From: Treponema sp. UBA1747
GTDB taxonomy: Bacteria > Spirochaetota > Spirochaetia > Treponematales > Treponemataceae
Assembly: GCA_002315375.1 (NCBI GenBank)
Contig: DCHR01000050.1
Span: 701 to 51,122 of the forward strand
Reading direction: 5' to 3'
DNA length: 50,422 nt
Each line of letters opens with the position of its first letter. Position 1 is the first letter of the stretch. Made by a program: the position numbers and the translations under genes. The notes below the pieces were generated by a model. That model was not told where the DNA came from, searched no databases, and saw only the letters and a list, made by a program, of their open reading frames with translations. Of this stretch, positions 25,579 to 33,778 are shown in pieces.

Positions 25579-26960
25579 TATTTATCTCCTTTTGCTTTTT
25601 CAGCATCTGCTTTTGCCTTGTCTGCAGCCATTTTTGCACGAACTTTGTTTTTTGCAACCCGGAAATGCTGAAGAATCTGGATATTGGCAGGGCAGCTGTA
25701 AGTACAGCTTCCGCATTCGATACAATCCATAAGTCCCATGCTCAAGGCTTTATCCAGGTCTCCTTTTTCCACCTGACGTTTAATCAAAGCCGGAACAATG
25801 TGAACAGGACAAGATTTCAGACACATACCGCAGTTGATACAGGCACTTTCTTTTGAAACCGCAATTTCTTTGCGTGTCAGGAAAAGGACACCGCTTGTTC
25901 CTTTTGCAACAGGAAACTGTGCATTTGTCATGGCGAATCCCATCATTGGACCACCGGAAAGGATTTTTGCAGCTCCGTCAATTTCAATAACATCGCCAAT
26001 CAGGTCGCTTACCATAGTTCCAACAGGGACGCGGAGATTTTTAGGTTCTTTTACGGCACCTCCGGAAATTGTAAGAGGGCGCTCGATGAGAGGCATACCA
26101 AGTCTGAAGGCATCAGAAATGGCACATACAGTTCCAACGTTACAGATTACACATCCGATATTTGCAGGGAGTCCTTTAGTAGGAATCTCTCTGTTGAGGA
26201 TTGCTTTTGTGAGCATCTTTTCACAGCCCTGCGGGTATTTGGTTTTTACGATTTTAATGAAAATTACGTCAGAATATTTTTTGTCATCAATGGCTTTCTG
26301 AAGACCTTCTGCACAGTGAAGCTTGTTTTCTTCGAGTCCGATGTAACCGAATCCGTCTGGTTTTTCCATTACTCCGGTAATCTGCATAACGATTGCCAGT
26401 CCATCAACTACTTTTTCAGGAGTTTCCAGAAGTGTGCGTTCATCAATTGTGAGATATGGTTCACATTCAGCTGCATTCAGGATTACAGAATCAATTACGG
26501 ATGCTGGAGGCGGGTTCAGTTTTACGTGAGCAGGGAAGGAAGCTCCACCCATACCGACGATACCTGCATCTTTTACACGTTTAAGTGCTGTTTCTTTGTC
26601 GCAGGCAAATGGATCCAGAACAGGCATGTAGTCTGTTTCATATTCTGCAGCCGGATCAAATTCAATTTCTACAGCAAGTGTTTCGACATTGGCTGTACTT
26701 AAAACAGGTCCGATTTTTTTAACAGTTCCGGAAACAGAAGAATGAACCGGAACGGACATAAAGGCATTGCCGTTTGCTATGAGCTGTCCTTTTTTGACAA
26801 CATCACCAACTTTTACCAGAACCTGGTTTGGTGCACCGCCCATAGTAACAGGAATGCAAACTTTTTTCGAAGAAGGAAGAACACTTTGAACAGGACATTC
26901 CTGTGAAAGTTCTTTCCTTTCTGGCGGGAAGACACCGCCTTTAAAACTTAATTTGCGCAT
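25578..26960 (-). CDS. rnfC: Rnf complex subunit C (NADH-binding)
   Basis: Peripheral subunit that passes electrons to NAD+ through FMN and iron-sulfur clusters. The 460-residue protein has the usual N-terminus (FKGGVFPPERKELS), a biotinyl-like barrel, an NADH/FMN domain with GIVGMGGASFPAHVKLN and LNAAECEPYLT, and two cluster motifs, CINCGMCLKSCP and CIECGSCTYSCP. The tail is charged and helical. It is the first gene of the operon. The ATG has no Shine-Dalgarno but lies 7 nt past a TTGCAG, 17-bp spacer, TAAAAT promoter, so the operon mRNA is probably leaderless. Downstream rnf genes mostly overlap by one base. Confidence 0.96.
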   Translation of the reverse strand: MRKLSFKGGVFPPERKELSQECPVQSVLPSSKKVCIPVTMGGAPNQVLVKVGDVVKKGQLIANGNAFMSVPVHSSVSGTVKKIGPVLSTANVETLAVEIEFDPAAEYETDYMPVLDPFACDKETALKRVKDAGIVGMGGASFPAHVKLNPPPASVIDSVILNAAECEPYLTIDERTLLETPEKVVDGLAIVMQITGVMEKPDGFGYIGLEENKLHCAEGLQKAIDDKKYSDVIFIKIVKTKYPQGCEKMLTKAILNREIPTKGLPANIGCVICNVGTVCAISDAFRLGMPLIERPLTISGGAVKEPKNLRVPVGTMVSDLIGDVIEIDGAAKILSGGPMMGFAMTNAQFPVAKGTSGVLFLTRKEIAVSKESACINCGMCLKSCPVHIVPALIKRQVEKGDLDKALSMGLMDCIECGSCTYSCPANIQILQHFRVAKNKVRAKMAADKAKADAEKAKGDK

Positions 26961-26967
26961 AAAGAAT

Positions 26968-26996
26968 ATTTTACATTATAGAAGGAGATTCTGCAA
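26968..26996 (-). promoter_or_regulatory. Promoter of rnf operon, leaderless type
   Basis: On the minus strand TTGCAG (26996-26991), a 17-bp spacer and TAAAAT (26973-26968), then 7 nt to the rnfC ATG. A TATAAT within the spacer is not at a good distance from a -35. Confidence 0.6.
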
Positions 26997-27003
26997 TTTT
27001 TGT

Positions 27004-28269
27004 CTATTTCCTGAAAACTTTCTGGATGGGGTTATTACGGAAGGTGGAAAAATCATAATAGGTGTTGGAAAAGCCCAGATTCGCGAATTTTTCCAGAATA
27101 TAGGAGGCTTCTGACTTCTGTGCTTCATTTGCGTTTGGATAACAGCCCCATTCACCTACAAGGCAGGGCATCTGGTGTCGCGCCGCATATTCTGCATGAG
27201 TTTCAAAAATTACGTCCAGGCGGGCATGACAGTCGGAATTGTACTGATCTGTATCTACCATTAAATCGTATCCGTGAGGAGCATAAACCAGGCGGGTGTC
27301 CTGTTTCCCGGAAGAATCTTTTGGCGGGACAACATTGGAAGGAACGCCTGTATTGCAGAAATAATTTGCTTCGATAAACAGAAGGACTTCTTCATCAACA
27401 GATCTGATTGCATCACGGATTTTCTGATAAAAGCAGGAAAGTTTTTTGTCTGATTCAATAGTTTCTGAAGAAAGAGGATTAATAAGTTTTTTGTATTTTT
27501 TCTTTCTGGAAAAACAGTTCAGTAAACGGCAGCGTTTTTCATCATTCATCCAGATTTCTGTAAGAAGTTCTTCCGCATTTTTTAAGGTCATCCGGACTTT
27601 CGATTCAGGTCCCCAGACTTTTTTCAGGGAAATGGGATGAGTCAGAAGAAATATACCGATTTTTTTGAATAGTTTTTCGATGAAAATATTGGCATTGGTT
27701 CCCGGGAAAGGTTCATTCATTACGTCAAAGCCGATTATGTTATCATCGTCTTTGAAGAATTCTACAAGGTGTTTCCACATTTCCAGGTAATGGGTCTGAA
27801 TCCCTTTACCGTCTGGTGCTGCCGCATCGTTCCAGAAAGAATCAAAGGCTGTCTGGACTGCAGCCGAAGTAAGGTAGGCTTCACTCCAGAGTTCAGTTTT
27901 TTCGTAGGTATGCCCTTTTGTTATGGTTGCCCAGGAAGGAGCTCCGTCTTCAAAGTCAGAAGAAAACAAATCCTGGTGCATGTCCAGATAAAGCGAAAGT
28001 CCGTGTTTTTCTGCCATTCTGCTGAAATCAGCGATTTTTGAAAGATATTCATCGTTGTAGATTCCGGGTTCGGGTTCCACTGCATCCCAGAAAATGCCGA
28101 AACGGATGGTGTTGAAGCCAAGGCTTTCCAGAAGTGCAAAATCTTCTTCTGTGTAGTCACCTATGTAGCTCCGGTTTTTATCCTTGCAGACCATGTTGAG
28201 GCCGGTAAGTGTTATTGTTTTTCCTGCAGAATCAATAAAGTTTCTTCCCTTTACAGTGAATTTTTTCAT
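27004..28269 (-). CDS. GH5 family glycoside hydrolase, endoglycoceramidase-like
   Basis: A 421-residue retaining glycosidase of clan GH-A. The fold markers are TGLNMVCKDK, FNTIRFGIFWDAVEP and LYLDMHQDLFS. The acid/base glutamate is in GFDVMNEPFPG and the nucleophile is in CLVGEWGCYP. The MHQDLFS and PSWAT segments resemble endoglycoceramidase-type GH5 enzymes more than cellulases. About 70 charged residues (210-280) are inserted after the acid/base. There is no signal peptide, so it acts in the cytoplasm on imported oligosaccharides or glycosides. Its ATG overlaps the stop of the GPH symporter gene (ATGA), so the two are one unit. The true substrate is unknown. Confidence 0.82.
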   Translation of the reverse strand: MKKFTVKGRNFIDSAGKTITLTGLNMVCKDKNRSYIGDYTEEDFALLESLGFNTIRFGIFWDAVEPEPGIYNDEYLSKIADFSRMAEKHGLSLYLDMHQDLFSSDFEDGAPSWATITKGHTYEKTELWSEAYLTSAAVQTAFDSFWNDAAAPDGKGIQTHYLEMWKHLVEFFKDDDNIIGFDVMNEPFPGTNANIFIEKLFKKIGIFLLTHPISLKKVWGPESKVRMTLKNAEELLTEIWMNDEKRCRLLNCFSRKKKYKKLINPLSSETIESDKKLSCFYQKIRDAIRSVDEEVLLFIEANYFCNTGVPSNVVPPKDSSGKQDTRLVYAPHGYDLMVDTDQYNSDCHARLDVIFETHAEYAARHQMPCLVGEWGCYPNANEAQKSEASYILEKFANLGFSNTYYDFSTFRNNPIQKVFRK

Positions 28270-29648
28270 TCCGCTTCCTCCGGAGATCCGGAAGTATTTC
28301 CGCTACGCATACGTTTGTTGAAATCCGAAAGTTCATCTTCCCGCTTTTTGTTGATTGGGAAAAGGAGAAGAGGGATAAGGCCTAGGATAAAGAATCCGAT
28401 TGGAACAAGACAGGTGCCGATGCGGATTCCAAGGACAGCCCGTTCTGTAATTTCGGCGGCTTTTCCGTCGTAGCCAAAACCTGAAAGAATATTTGAAAAA
28501 ACAAACTGCTGGATACTTGTAAGCATAATGGTACCCAGTGCAAAAATACCTCCTACAAGGCCGGTCTTTCTTTCGCCGGTTCTCATTTCGTCATCATCAA
28601 TGAGGGCACCGTTTAATGGAGTGCAGGCTACTTCCATAAGGTTTTTACCCAGAATAATCAGTATGTAACAGAGAACTGCGTTTATTATGTTGCAGCTGAT
28701 GAAAAGTCCAATGTAACCGGTAATGGCCGGAATATAGGAAATAAGAATGGCAGTTTTACTTCCGACTTTTTTAATTATTTTTGTCAGGAGGGGAAGCAAT
28801 GCCAGCATGATTATTCCCGGAAGTACATCTGCAACAGTAGCTCCTGTGCTGCCTGCTTTTACAACGTGGTCCATGTAATAGAGGAAAGGAGTAAAGTAGA
28901 AACCTATGGCTCCGCGGGCGGTAATAAAGAAAAGAAGATAAGTCCAGAAGGAGCGGGCTTTGATTATGGTCCAGGAAGCCTTAATAGTTTCTTTGTAATT
29001 AATCTTTTCATTTTTGACGGTAATGGTTTCATATATGTCAGGAGTTTCTTTCAGAATGGAAACTGAAAGTGCCATGACTATTGCATCAATGGCCACAACT
29101 CCAAGAAGAGCCGGAATAATCAGTTTGGGATTTGAATCTCCTACAAGAAGAACAGTTGGAATCAGAGTTGCAAGGAAACTGATTACGTTGGCAACATAAA
29201 CACGTATTACATCAACATTAACGCGGTCTGCAGCTGTAGGTGCTTTTATATAGAAGAAAGAATTATAGCCGATAGAAAAGGCTGTGTAGCCTGTATCAAA
29301 AACAAAAAGTTCCAGCGTAAGGAAGGCGAAAATCAGCCAGTCATTCAGGGACGGAGAGTTCAAAACCATTCCGATCATGGCAAAAATCATTACAGGAGTG
29401 GTTACCCTCATAAGGTAAACGTATTTTCCCCGTTTGGGTTTGTATGGCATTTTATCAATGAGCACGCCGAAAAGAGGATCATTGATGGCGTTCCAGATAT
29501 TGTAGATGAGGTAAACCCAGCCGATAAACTTTGCATCCAGACCGATAATGTCCGTGTAGTATTTCATCAGAACATTATGAATAATAATGTTCCCGAGATT
29601 TGAAACAGGTCCGGGAAGGGCCAGAGCCCATCTTTCTTTAAATTTCAT
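28266..29648 (-). CDS. GPH family sugar:cation symporter (MelB-like)
   Basis: A 460-residue transporter of the glycoside-pentoside-hexuronide family in the major facilitator superfamily. About 12 helices are present. It begins with KFKERWALALPGPVSNLG and has the family's N-D-P-x-x-G motif (WNAINDPLFGVLIDKM), with DEMRTGERKTG in the central loop. The frame opens at a TTG (29663), but TATAAT (29660-29655) overlaps it. The ATG at 29648, 6 nt below that box, gives the family's usual N-terminus and is chosen. It probably imports the glycoside cut by the GH5 enzyme encoded immediately downstream; the identity is unknown. Confidence 0.88.
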   Translation of the reverse strand: MKFKERWALALPGPVSNLGNIIIHNVLMKYYTDIIGLDAKFIGWVYLIYNIWNAINDPLFGVLIDKMPYKPKRGKYVYLMRVTTPVMIFAMIGMVLNSPSLNDWLIFAFLTLELFVFDTGYTAFSIGYNSFFYIKAPTAADRVNVDVIRVYVANVISFLATLIPTVLLVGDSNPKLIIPALLGVVAIDAIVMALSVSILKETPDIYETITVKNEKINYKETIKASWTIIKARSFWTYLLFFITARGAIGFYFTPFLYYMDHVVKAGSTGATVADVLPGIIMLALLPLLTKIIKKVGSKTAILISYIPAITGYIGLFISCNIINAVLCYILIILGKNLMEVACTPLNGALIDDDEMRTGERKTGLVGGIFALGTIMLTSIQQFVFSNILSGFGYDGKAAEITERAVLGIRIGTCLVPIGFFILGLIPLLLFPINKKREDELSDFNKRMRSGNTSGSPEEAE

Positions 29649-29654
29649 GTCATT

Positions 29655-29683
29655 ATTATACAACCGAAAAATTTTGTAGTAAA
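29655..29683 (-). promoter_or_regulatory. Promoter of GPH-GH5 operon, leaderless type
   Basis: On the minus strand TTTACT (29683-29678), a 17-bp spacer and TATAAT (29660-29655), then 6 nt to the ATG at 29648. It overlaps the oppositely directed promoter of the metallopeptidase gene. Confidence 0.6.
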
Positions 29684-29685
29684 AT
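29657..29685 (+). promoter_or_regulatory. Promoter of zinc metallopeptidase gene, leaderless type
   Basis: TATACA (29657-29662), a 17-bp spacer and TAAAAT (29680-29685), then 6 nt to the ATG at 29692. There is no Shine-Dalgarno. Confidence 0.55.
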
Positions 29686-29691
29686 GAAAGT

Positions 29692-30420
29692 ATGTTTTAT
29701 TCTGAAATTATTTATCTGGCTGCTATTCTTGTAGCAGTGTTAAGTCTTGTAGCACAGATTTCTGTGAAGAGTCGTTTTGCGAAGTATGACAAAGTAGTTT
29801 CAAAGCGTGGAATTACTGGTGCCCAGGCTGCCGCATATCTTTTGAAATGTAACGGCATTACTGATGTAAAAATTCAGAAAATCTCCGGACATTTAACAGA
29901 TAACTTTAATCCTTCAAACAATATACTTTCCTTGAGTGAAAGTACTTTTTCTTCAACTTCAATAGCAGCTATTGGTGTTGCCGCTCATGAAACAGGACAT
30001 GCAATCCAGCATGCAAAAGGTTATGTTCCTGTAAAAACCCGAGGTGCTCTTGTGGTTCCTGCAAATCTGGGTTCACGATTCGGTCCTCTGATTGCTCTTG
30101 TTGGGCTTGCTCTTCCGGGATTTGTACAGAATTCGCAGATGGAAAATATGTATTACTTTAGTAATCTGCTTATCAATATTGGATTGATTATGTTTTCTGC
30201 TTCTATGGTTTTCTATCTGGTTACGCTGCCTGTTGAATTCAATGCTTCAAACAGAGCTTTGAAGATCCTGAAAGAAAATAATGTAATGGACAAGGAAGAA
30301 CTGAAAGGGGTACGGAAAGTTCTGGGGGCTGCTGCTATGACTTATGTGGCTGCTGCTTTATCAGCCTGTATCAGTTGCCTTCGCCTGTTTATTTGGGCAA
30401 AGGGTCGCCGCCGAAGATAA
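29692..30420 (+). CDS. Membrane zinc metallopeptidase (Zn_peptidase_2 family)
   Basis: A 242-residue membrane protease. An N-terminal helix (3-24) is followed by GITGAQAAAYLL, a catalytic HETGHAIQHA (HExxH) near residues 99-108, and two or three further helices. This is the YugP-like neutral zinc metallopeptidase family (PF04298), of 220-240 residues, matching this length. The natural substrate is unknown for the family. It starts from a leaderless-type promoter that overlaps that of the divergent GPH symporter gene. The C-terminus ends in a basic WAKGRRRR tail, cytoplasmic by the positive-inside rule. It converges on the ABC permease gene. Confidence 0.85.
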   Translation: MFYSEIIYLAAILVAVLSLVAQISVKSRFAKYDKVVSKRGITGAQAAAYLLKCNGITDVKIQKISGHLTDNFNPSNNILSLSESTFSSTSIAAIGVAAHETGHAIQHAKGYVPVKTRGALVVPANLGSRFGPLIALVGLALPGFVQNSQMENMYYFSNLLINIGLIMFSASMVFYLVTLPVEFNASNRALKILKENNVMDKEELKGVRKVLGAAAMTYVAAALSACISCLRLFIWAKGRRRR

Positions 30421-30455
30421 GCATCCCGGCGGTTGAGTTTTCGGTTGCCTGCTTT

Positions 30456-30477
30456 ACCTGTTACAGGTCGATTTTTT
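30456..30477 (+). terminator. Weak terminator after zinc metallopeptidase gene
   Basis: ACCTG-TTA-CAGGT (5-bp stem, 30456-30468) followed by CGATTTTTT. It overlaps the end of the convergent permease gene. The stem is short, so confidence is low. Confidence 0.35.
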
Positions 30478-31117
30478 CAAATCTTTTGATCGAAACAATT
30501 AAGCTGAGAACTGTTCCAATAATGTAGATTGCAATTCCCGAAAAGAATACCCATAGCTGGCTCATCTGGAAATGAGTGTCATTCAAACTTTCCATTCCAG
30601 GGAAGAAGTGAAAGGATTCTCCCAGGGAAATAATCAGTGCTGATGCAATTCCAAACATAAGGAATGGAATGCCGAGTTTGTATGCAGTCTTAAAGAATTT
30701 TCCGACGAAAATAGTATTGAAGGCTGCAAAGATAATCAGGTTCCATCCAAGGTAAGCATAGTTTGCATTCATAAGTGTGTTGATGGAATAAGGAACAACA
30801 TCAGCCAGGAATTCCATTCTCAATTCTGTAAGCACATACATAAGAAGCCAGGCGATAAGCTGAATTGTAACAGTAAAAATGTATTTGGATTTAACTACAT
30901 CTTTCTTTTCAACAGGCAGCATGTTTGTGTAGAAAATGTCACCTGCTTCGCGGGCTGCCTGGAAGGAACCGAAAATTCCTAAACAAACAAAGAAGGCTCC
31001 CAGCAAAATAGGATACTGGGGAATCATTGCCATTAATGCGAAGGCTATGAAAATATATGATTTTGGAGATGCAGTAAGAAGCATTTCTTTTTTTAACAGT
31101 AAATTTCTCTTGTTCAT
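30461..31117 (-). CDS. ABC-2 type transporter permease
   Basis: A 218-residue membrane protein with about six helices, no enzyme motif, and the layout of ABC-2 exporters (paired with a separate ATPase). It begins with a charged MNKRNLLLKKEMLLTASPK and has FYTNMLPVEKKDVVKSKY, the loop typical of Firmicute-type permeases of bacitracin/lantibiotic or unknown exporters. It follows the ATPase gene by 9 nt and is the third gene of an AbrB-ATPase-permease unit. The substrate is unknown. AAGGAG lies 7 nt before the ATG. It overlaps a weak terminator of the convergent metallopeptidase gene. Confidence 0.8.
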   Translation of the reverse strand: MNKRNLLLKKEMLLTASPKSYIFIAFALMAMIPQYPILLGAFFVCLGIFGSFQAAREAGDIFYTNMLPVEKKDVVKSKYIFTVTIQLIAWLLMYVLTELRMEFLADVVPYSINTLMNANYAYLGWNLIIFAAFNTIFVGKFFKTAYKLGIPFLMFGIASALIISLGESFHFFPGMESLNDTHFQMSQLWVFFSGIAIYIIGTVLSLIVSIKRFEKIDL

Positions 31118-31126
31118 AAAAACTCC

Positions 31127-31846
31127 TTAAATATCAATTTCTTCTTTTTCCAGGCGGACCATAATTTCTTCAAGAGTTCCGCCTCCCTGATTTCTGATAA
31201 AATCTTCTTTTGAAGCGCTGTCTACAATTAGTCCCTGCTTGATGTAAGTGATTGAGTCGGCACATTTTTCCAGGTCGCTTGTAATATGTGTGGAAAAGAG
31301 AATAGAGGTTCCCTTGTCACGGAGTTTTTCGAAGATTGTCAGAAGTTCGTCGCGGGAAACCGGATCAAGGCCTGAGGTTGGTTCATCCAGAATAAGGAGT
31401 TTTGCTCCGTGACTTAGGGCCAGAACCAGGTTGTACTTAACTTTCATGCCTTCTGAAAGTTCCTTTGGTTTTTTATTTTCATCCAGCTTGAAGGCTTTCA
31501 TGTATTTTTCATAAAGCTCATCATTCCATTCAGGATAGAAGCTTTTGGTAATGGCTGTGATTTTGGAAAGCTTCTTCATAGGATAGTAATTGATTCCGCC
31601 AGGTGCATAACCAATCAGCTGTTTTATATCATCTTCGTTTCCGGCCATTTCTTTTCCGAAGAAAACAATGGAACCGGAAGTAGGGTGAACAAAGTTCAGA
31701 ATGCTTTTGATTGTGGTTGTTTTTCCTGCACCATTTCTCCCGATGAATCCCATAATGCTTCCTTCTTTCATAGAAAAGCTTACGTCTTTCAGTTGAAAGG
31801 CAGGGTATTCTTTGCAGAGATTATTGATTTCAAGTACATTGCTCAT
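31127..31846 (-). CDS. ABC transporter ATP-binding protein
   Basis: A 239-residue ATPase. It has Walker A GRNGAGKTT, a Q-loop in IGYAPGG, signature LSEGMKVKYNL (a usual variant of LSGGQ in exporters of this type), Walker B KLLILDEPTSGLD and an H-loop in FSTHI. The frame is open 19 codons further, but GGAG at 31853-31856 lies 6 nt before the ATG at 31846, where a typical ABC start (SNVLEINNLCKEY) begins. The longer form would overlap the AbrB gene. It powers the permease encoded directly downstream, forming an exporter of unknown substrate, close to the BcrA/YtrB group. Confidence 0.9.
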   Translation of the reverse strand: MSNVLEINNLCKEYPAFQLKDVSFSMKEGSIMGFIGRNGAGKTTTIKSILNFVHPTSGSIVFFGKEMAGNEDDIKQLIGYAPGGINYYPMKKLSKITAITKSFYPEWNDELYEKYMKAFKLDENKKPKELSEGMKVKYNLVLALSHGAKLLILDEPTSGLDPVSRDELLTIFEKLRDKGTSILFSTHITSDLEKCADSITYIKQGLIVDSASKEDFIRNQGGGTLEEIMVRLEKEEIDI

Positions 31847-31868
31847 TTCTTTCTCCGTTTCTTTTGAT

Positions 31869-32117
31869 TTATTCTTCTTCATTTTCTGTGCCGGTAGTTT
31901 CATCGGCTCCAGGAAAAATGTTTGAAATTACATCTGTAAACATATTTGCAGGTGGGATGGCAATCCCACGTTTTACGTCACCAAGAAGAATGATGGTGTC
32001 GCCCGGATTAATATTGAATATTTCCCGGGCTTCTTTTGGAATTACTATCTGTCCTTTTTCGCCCACAGTTGCTGTCCAGGCGTATTTGCCTTTTCTTGGT
32101 TTAAGCTGTTTTTTCAT
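31869..32117 (-). CDS. AbrB/SpoVT-type transcriptional regulator
   Basis: An 82-residue regulator with a swapped-hairpin AbrB domain: YAWTATVGEKGQIVIPKEAR, then FNINPGDTIILLGDVKRG. The acidic tail ends TGTENEEE. An ORF reaching 32186 exists, but GAGG lies 5 nt before the ATG at 32117, which gives the usual basic MKKQLKPRKGKY start. It is the first gene of an operon with the ABC ATPase (22 nt gap) and permease, an arrangement seen in many Firmicutes. It is probably the operon's own regulator. A perfect 11-bp inverted repeat at 32139-32172 overlaps its promoter region and is the best operator candidate. Confidence 0.85.
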   Translation of the reverse strand: MKKQLKPRKGKYAWTATVGEKGQIVIPKEAREIFNINPGDTIILLGDVKRGIAIPPANMFTDVISNIFPGADETTGTENEEE

Positions 32118-32138
32118 ATTAACCTCATTGTGGTATAA

Positions 32139-32172
32139 GTTTAAAAAGTTATACAAATCATACTTTTTAAAC
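32139..32172. promoter_or_regulatory. Inverted repeat, likely AbrB-type operator
   Basis: GTTTAAAAAGT (32139-32149) is the exact complement of ACTTTTTAAAC (32162-32172), with 12 nt between. It lies 22-55 bp upstream of the AbrB ATG, where -10-like TATAAC/TATACC sequences occur. Confidence 0.5.
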
Positions 32173-32251
32173 CATAAAAAGGTCAAGCGGGAGGCAAGAA
32201 AGTTCCCTTTTATGATTCATTTAAAAAATAATTTTTTTTGTAAAAAAAAAC

Positions 32252-32287
32252 TTGACCTTCCACCAACTGTAAGCTTTACAGTGGAAG
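32252..32287 (+). promoter_or_regulatory. MerR-type promoter with 19-bp spacer and dyads
   Basis: TTGACC (32252-32257) and TACAGT (32277-32282) are separated by 19 bp, the long spacer typical of MerR-controlled promoters. Two perfect dyads overlap it: ACTGTAA/TTACAGT (32266-32272, 32276-32282) and CTTCCAC/GTGGAAG (32257-32263, 32281-32287). A 17-bp alternative -10 (TTTACA) is weaker. In addition AAGGTCAAG at 32179-32187 mirrors CTTGACCTT at 32251-32259. Confidence 0.55.
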
Positions 32288-32314
32288 TATCAAATGAATT
32301 AAGGAGATTAAAAA

Positions 32315-33127
32315 ATGAGTAATTCAACAGTACAGGCTTTAACTTTTGTGACTATGGGAATCGCAATAGTATTCGGTTTTCTGATTCCGGCAGTTATGTT
32401 TGTTGTTCTTCGAAAAAAGTTCGGCTGTAAAAAAATGCCTTTCTTTGCGGGATGTGCGGCTTTCTTTCTGGGCGCAGTTGTTCTGGAAGGACTCTTTCAT
32501 ACTATTATTCTTGGTGGTGGAAGAGCCCAGGTTCTTATGGCAAAACCAGTTCTGTATGGTTTGTATGGTGGGTTCATGGCAGGCCTGTTTGAAGAGACAG
32601 CCCGCTTTGTGGCATATAAAGTTCTTCTGAAAAAAGGTGGCGATATTTATGCTGATAATTCAACTGCCTTGTCTTATGGAGCGGGGCACGGCGGATTTGA
32701 AGCCTTTTACATTCTTGTAGTTTCTATGATTACAAATCTGGTGTTTGGTATTATGATTAATACAGGTAACACAGAAGTTCTGTTCATGGGAGCGGACGAA
32801 GCAAAGACTGCACAAGTTTTAAGCGTCTTAAATCAGCTGGTTGCAACAAATCCATGGATGTTTCTTGTAAGCGTCATGGAACGTTTTGGTGCCGTTGCAG
32901 TTCATGTGTCTTTGTCTGTGCTTGTGTGGTTTGCCGCAAAAAACAAAAAGTATTATTTCTATCTTCTGGCAATTATTCTTCATCTGCTTCTGGATATGAT
33001 TGCAGGAACAGGAACTCTTCTCGGACTTCCAGTTTTCGTAATTGAAATAATTCTTTATGTATATGCAGCATTCTGTGCTTTTCTTTCATACAAAGTATGG
33101 AAAAAAGAAAGTAAAAAAGTGGAATAA
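32315..33127 (+). CDS. YhfC family intramembrane glutamic-type protease homologue
   Basis: A 270-residue membrane protein with about seven to eight helices. The conserved YhfC (PF10086) elements are VLEGLFHTIILGGG, FEETARFVAYKVLLKK and SYGAGHGGFEAFYI. The paired glutamates and the histidine are the presumed active site of this family, which is related to CPBP-type intramembrane proteases. AAGGAG lies 8 nt before the ATG. It is the first gene of a three-gene operon with a MerR regulator (6 nt downstream) and a YbjQ protein. The substrate is unknown. The neighbouring MerR protein carries membrane helices, so proteolytic release is an attractive but untested idea. Confidence 0.85.
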   Translation: MSNSTVQALTFVTMGIAIVFGFLIPAVMFVVLRKKFGCKKMPFFAGCAAFFLGAVVLEGLFHTIILGGGRAQVLMAKPVLYGLYGGFMAGLFEETARFVAYKVLLKKGGDIYADNSTALSYGAGHGGFEAFYILVVSMITNLVFGIMINTGNTEVLFMGADEAKTAQVLSVLNQLVATNPWMFLVSVMERFGAVAVHVSLSVLVWFAAKNKKYYFYLLAIILHLLLDMIAGTGTLLGLPVFVIEIILYVYAAFCAFLSYKVWKKESKKVE

Positions 33128-33133
33128 AATTTT

Positions 33134-33778
33134 ATGAAGATTTATCAGGTGGAAGAATTAGTCGGCATTACAAAAAAGAATATCCGTTTTTATGAAGACG
33201 AAGGACTTTTGAATCCTGACAGGAATCCGGAAAACGGCTATCGTGAATATTCTTTGAAAGATGTTCAGAAACTTCAGAAAATTAAGCTGCTCAGAAAACT
33301 GGATGTGTCCCTGGAAAATATCCGCCTGATGATGAACGGAAAAATGTCATTTGAAGAAGCAATGAATCATCAGATTTCTGAACTGGAAAAGAAACAGAAA
33401 GATGGTGAACTTATGATTCAATTCTGTCATAAATTGAAGACAGAAATTTCAGATCTGACAAAGCTTAATGCTGAAAACTATCTTTTTGAGATGCAGAAAA
33501 TGGAAACTGAAGGAACAAAATTTGTAGACATCGAAAAACAGGATATCAGCAGGAAAAAGAAATCAGGAGCGGTAATTGCCGCAGTAGTTATTTCCATAAC
33601 TGTTCTGGCATCACTGCTTCCGGCTGTTATCGTTTTATTAAAAAATCCAACAACCAGGATTCCGGGGATTATTATGATGATTTTAATGATCGTTTTGGTA
33701 GCCGGAATTGCAGTTGTTTTGCAACAGAGAATCAAAGAAATAAATGGAGGAGAAGAATATGATGCTCGTAAGTATTGA
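33134..33778 (+). CDS. MerR family regulator with C-terminal membrane helices
   Basis: A 214-residue protein. Residues 1-75 are a MerR winged-helix domain (VEELVGITKKNIRFYEDEGLL). A coiled-coil dimer helix follows (about 75-120). Residues 145-169 and 177-197 are two hydrophobic helices separated by a short loop, and the end is charged. MerR proteins normally end in a soluble sensor domain, so a two-helix membrane tail is unusual and suggests a membrane-bound signal receiver. No cysteine metal site is evident. It sits between yhfC and ybjQ and probably controls the 19-bp-spacer promoter at 32252. The last 20 bases overlap ybjQ. Confidence 0.85.
   Translation: MKIYQVEELVGITKKNIRFYEDEGLLNPDRNPENGYREYSLKDVQKLQKIKLLRKLDVSLENIRLMMNGKMSFEEAMNHQISELEKKQKDGELMIQFCHKLKTEISDLTKLNAENYLFEMQKMETEGTKFVDIEKQDISRKKKSGAVIAAVVISITVLASLLPAVIVLLKNPTTRIPGIIMMILMIVLVAGIAVVLQQRIKEINGGEEYDARKY

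Noticed and set aside
25834..26301. 155-codon plus-strand ORF inside rnfC
   Set aside because: It is a shadow of the conserved rnfC reading frame with no ribosome site.
31847..31903. Longer N-terminus for the ABC ATPase
   Set aside because: It would overlap the AbrB gene, and the ATG at 31846 has a good GGAG site.
32118..32186. Longer N-terminus for the AbrB regulator
   Set aside because: It would run through the dyad operator and lacks a ribosome site; the ATG at 32117 has GAGG and the family's normal start.
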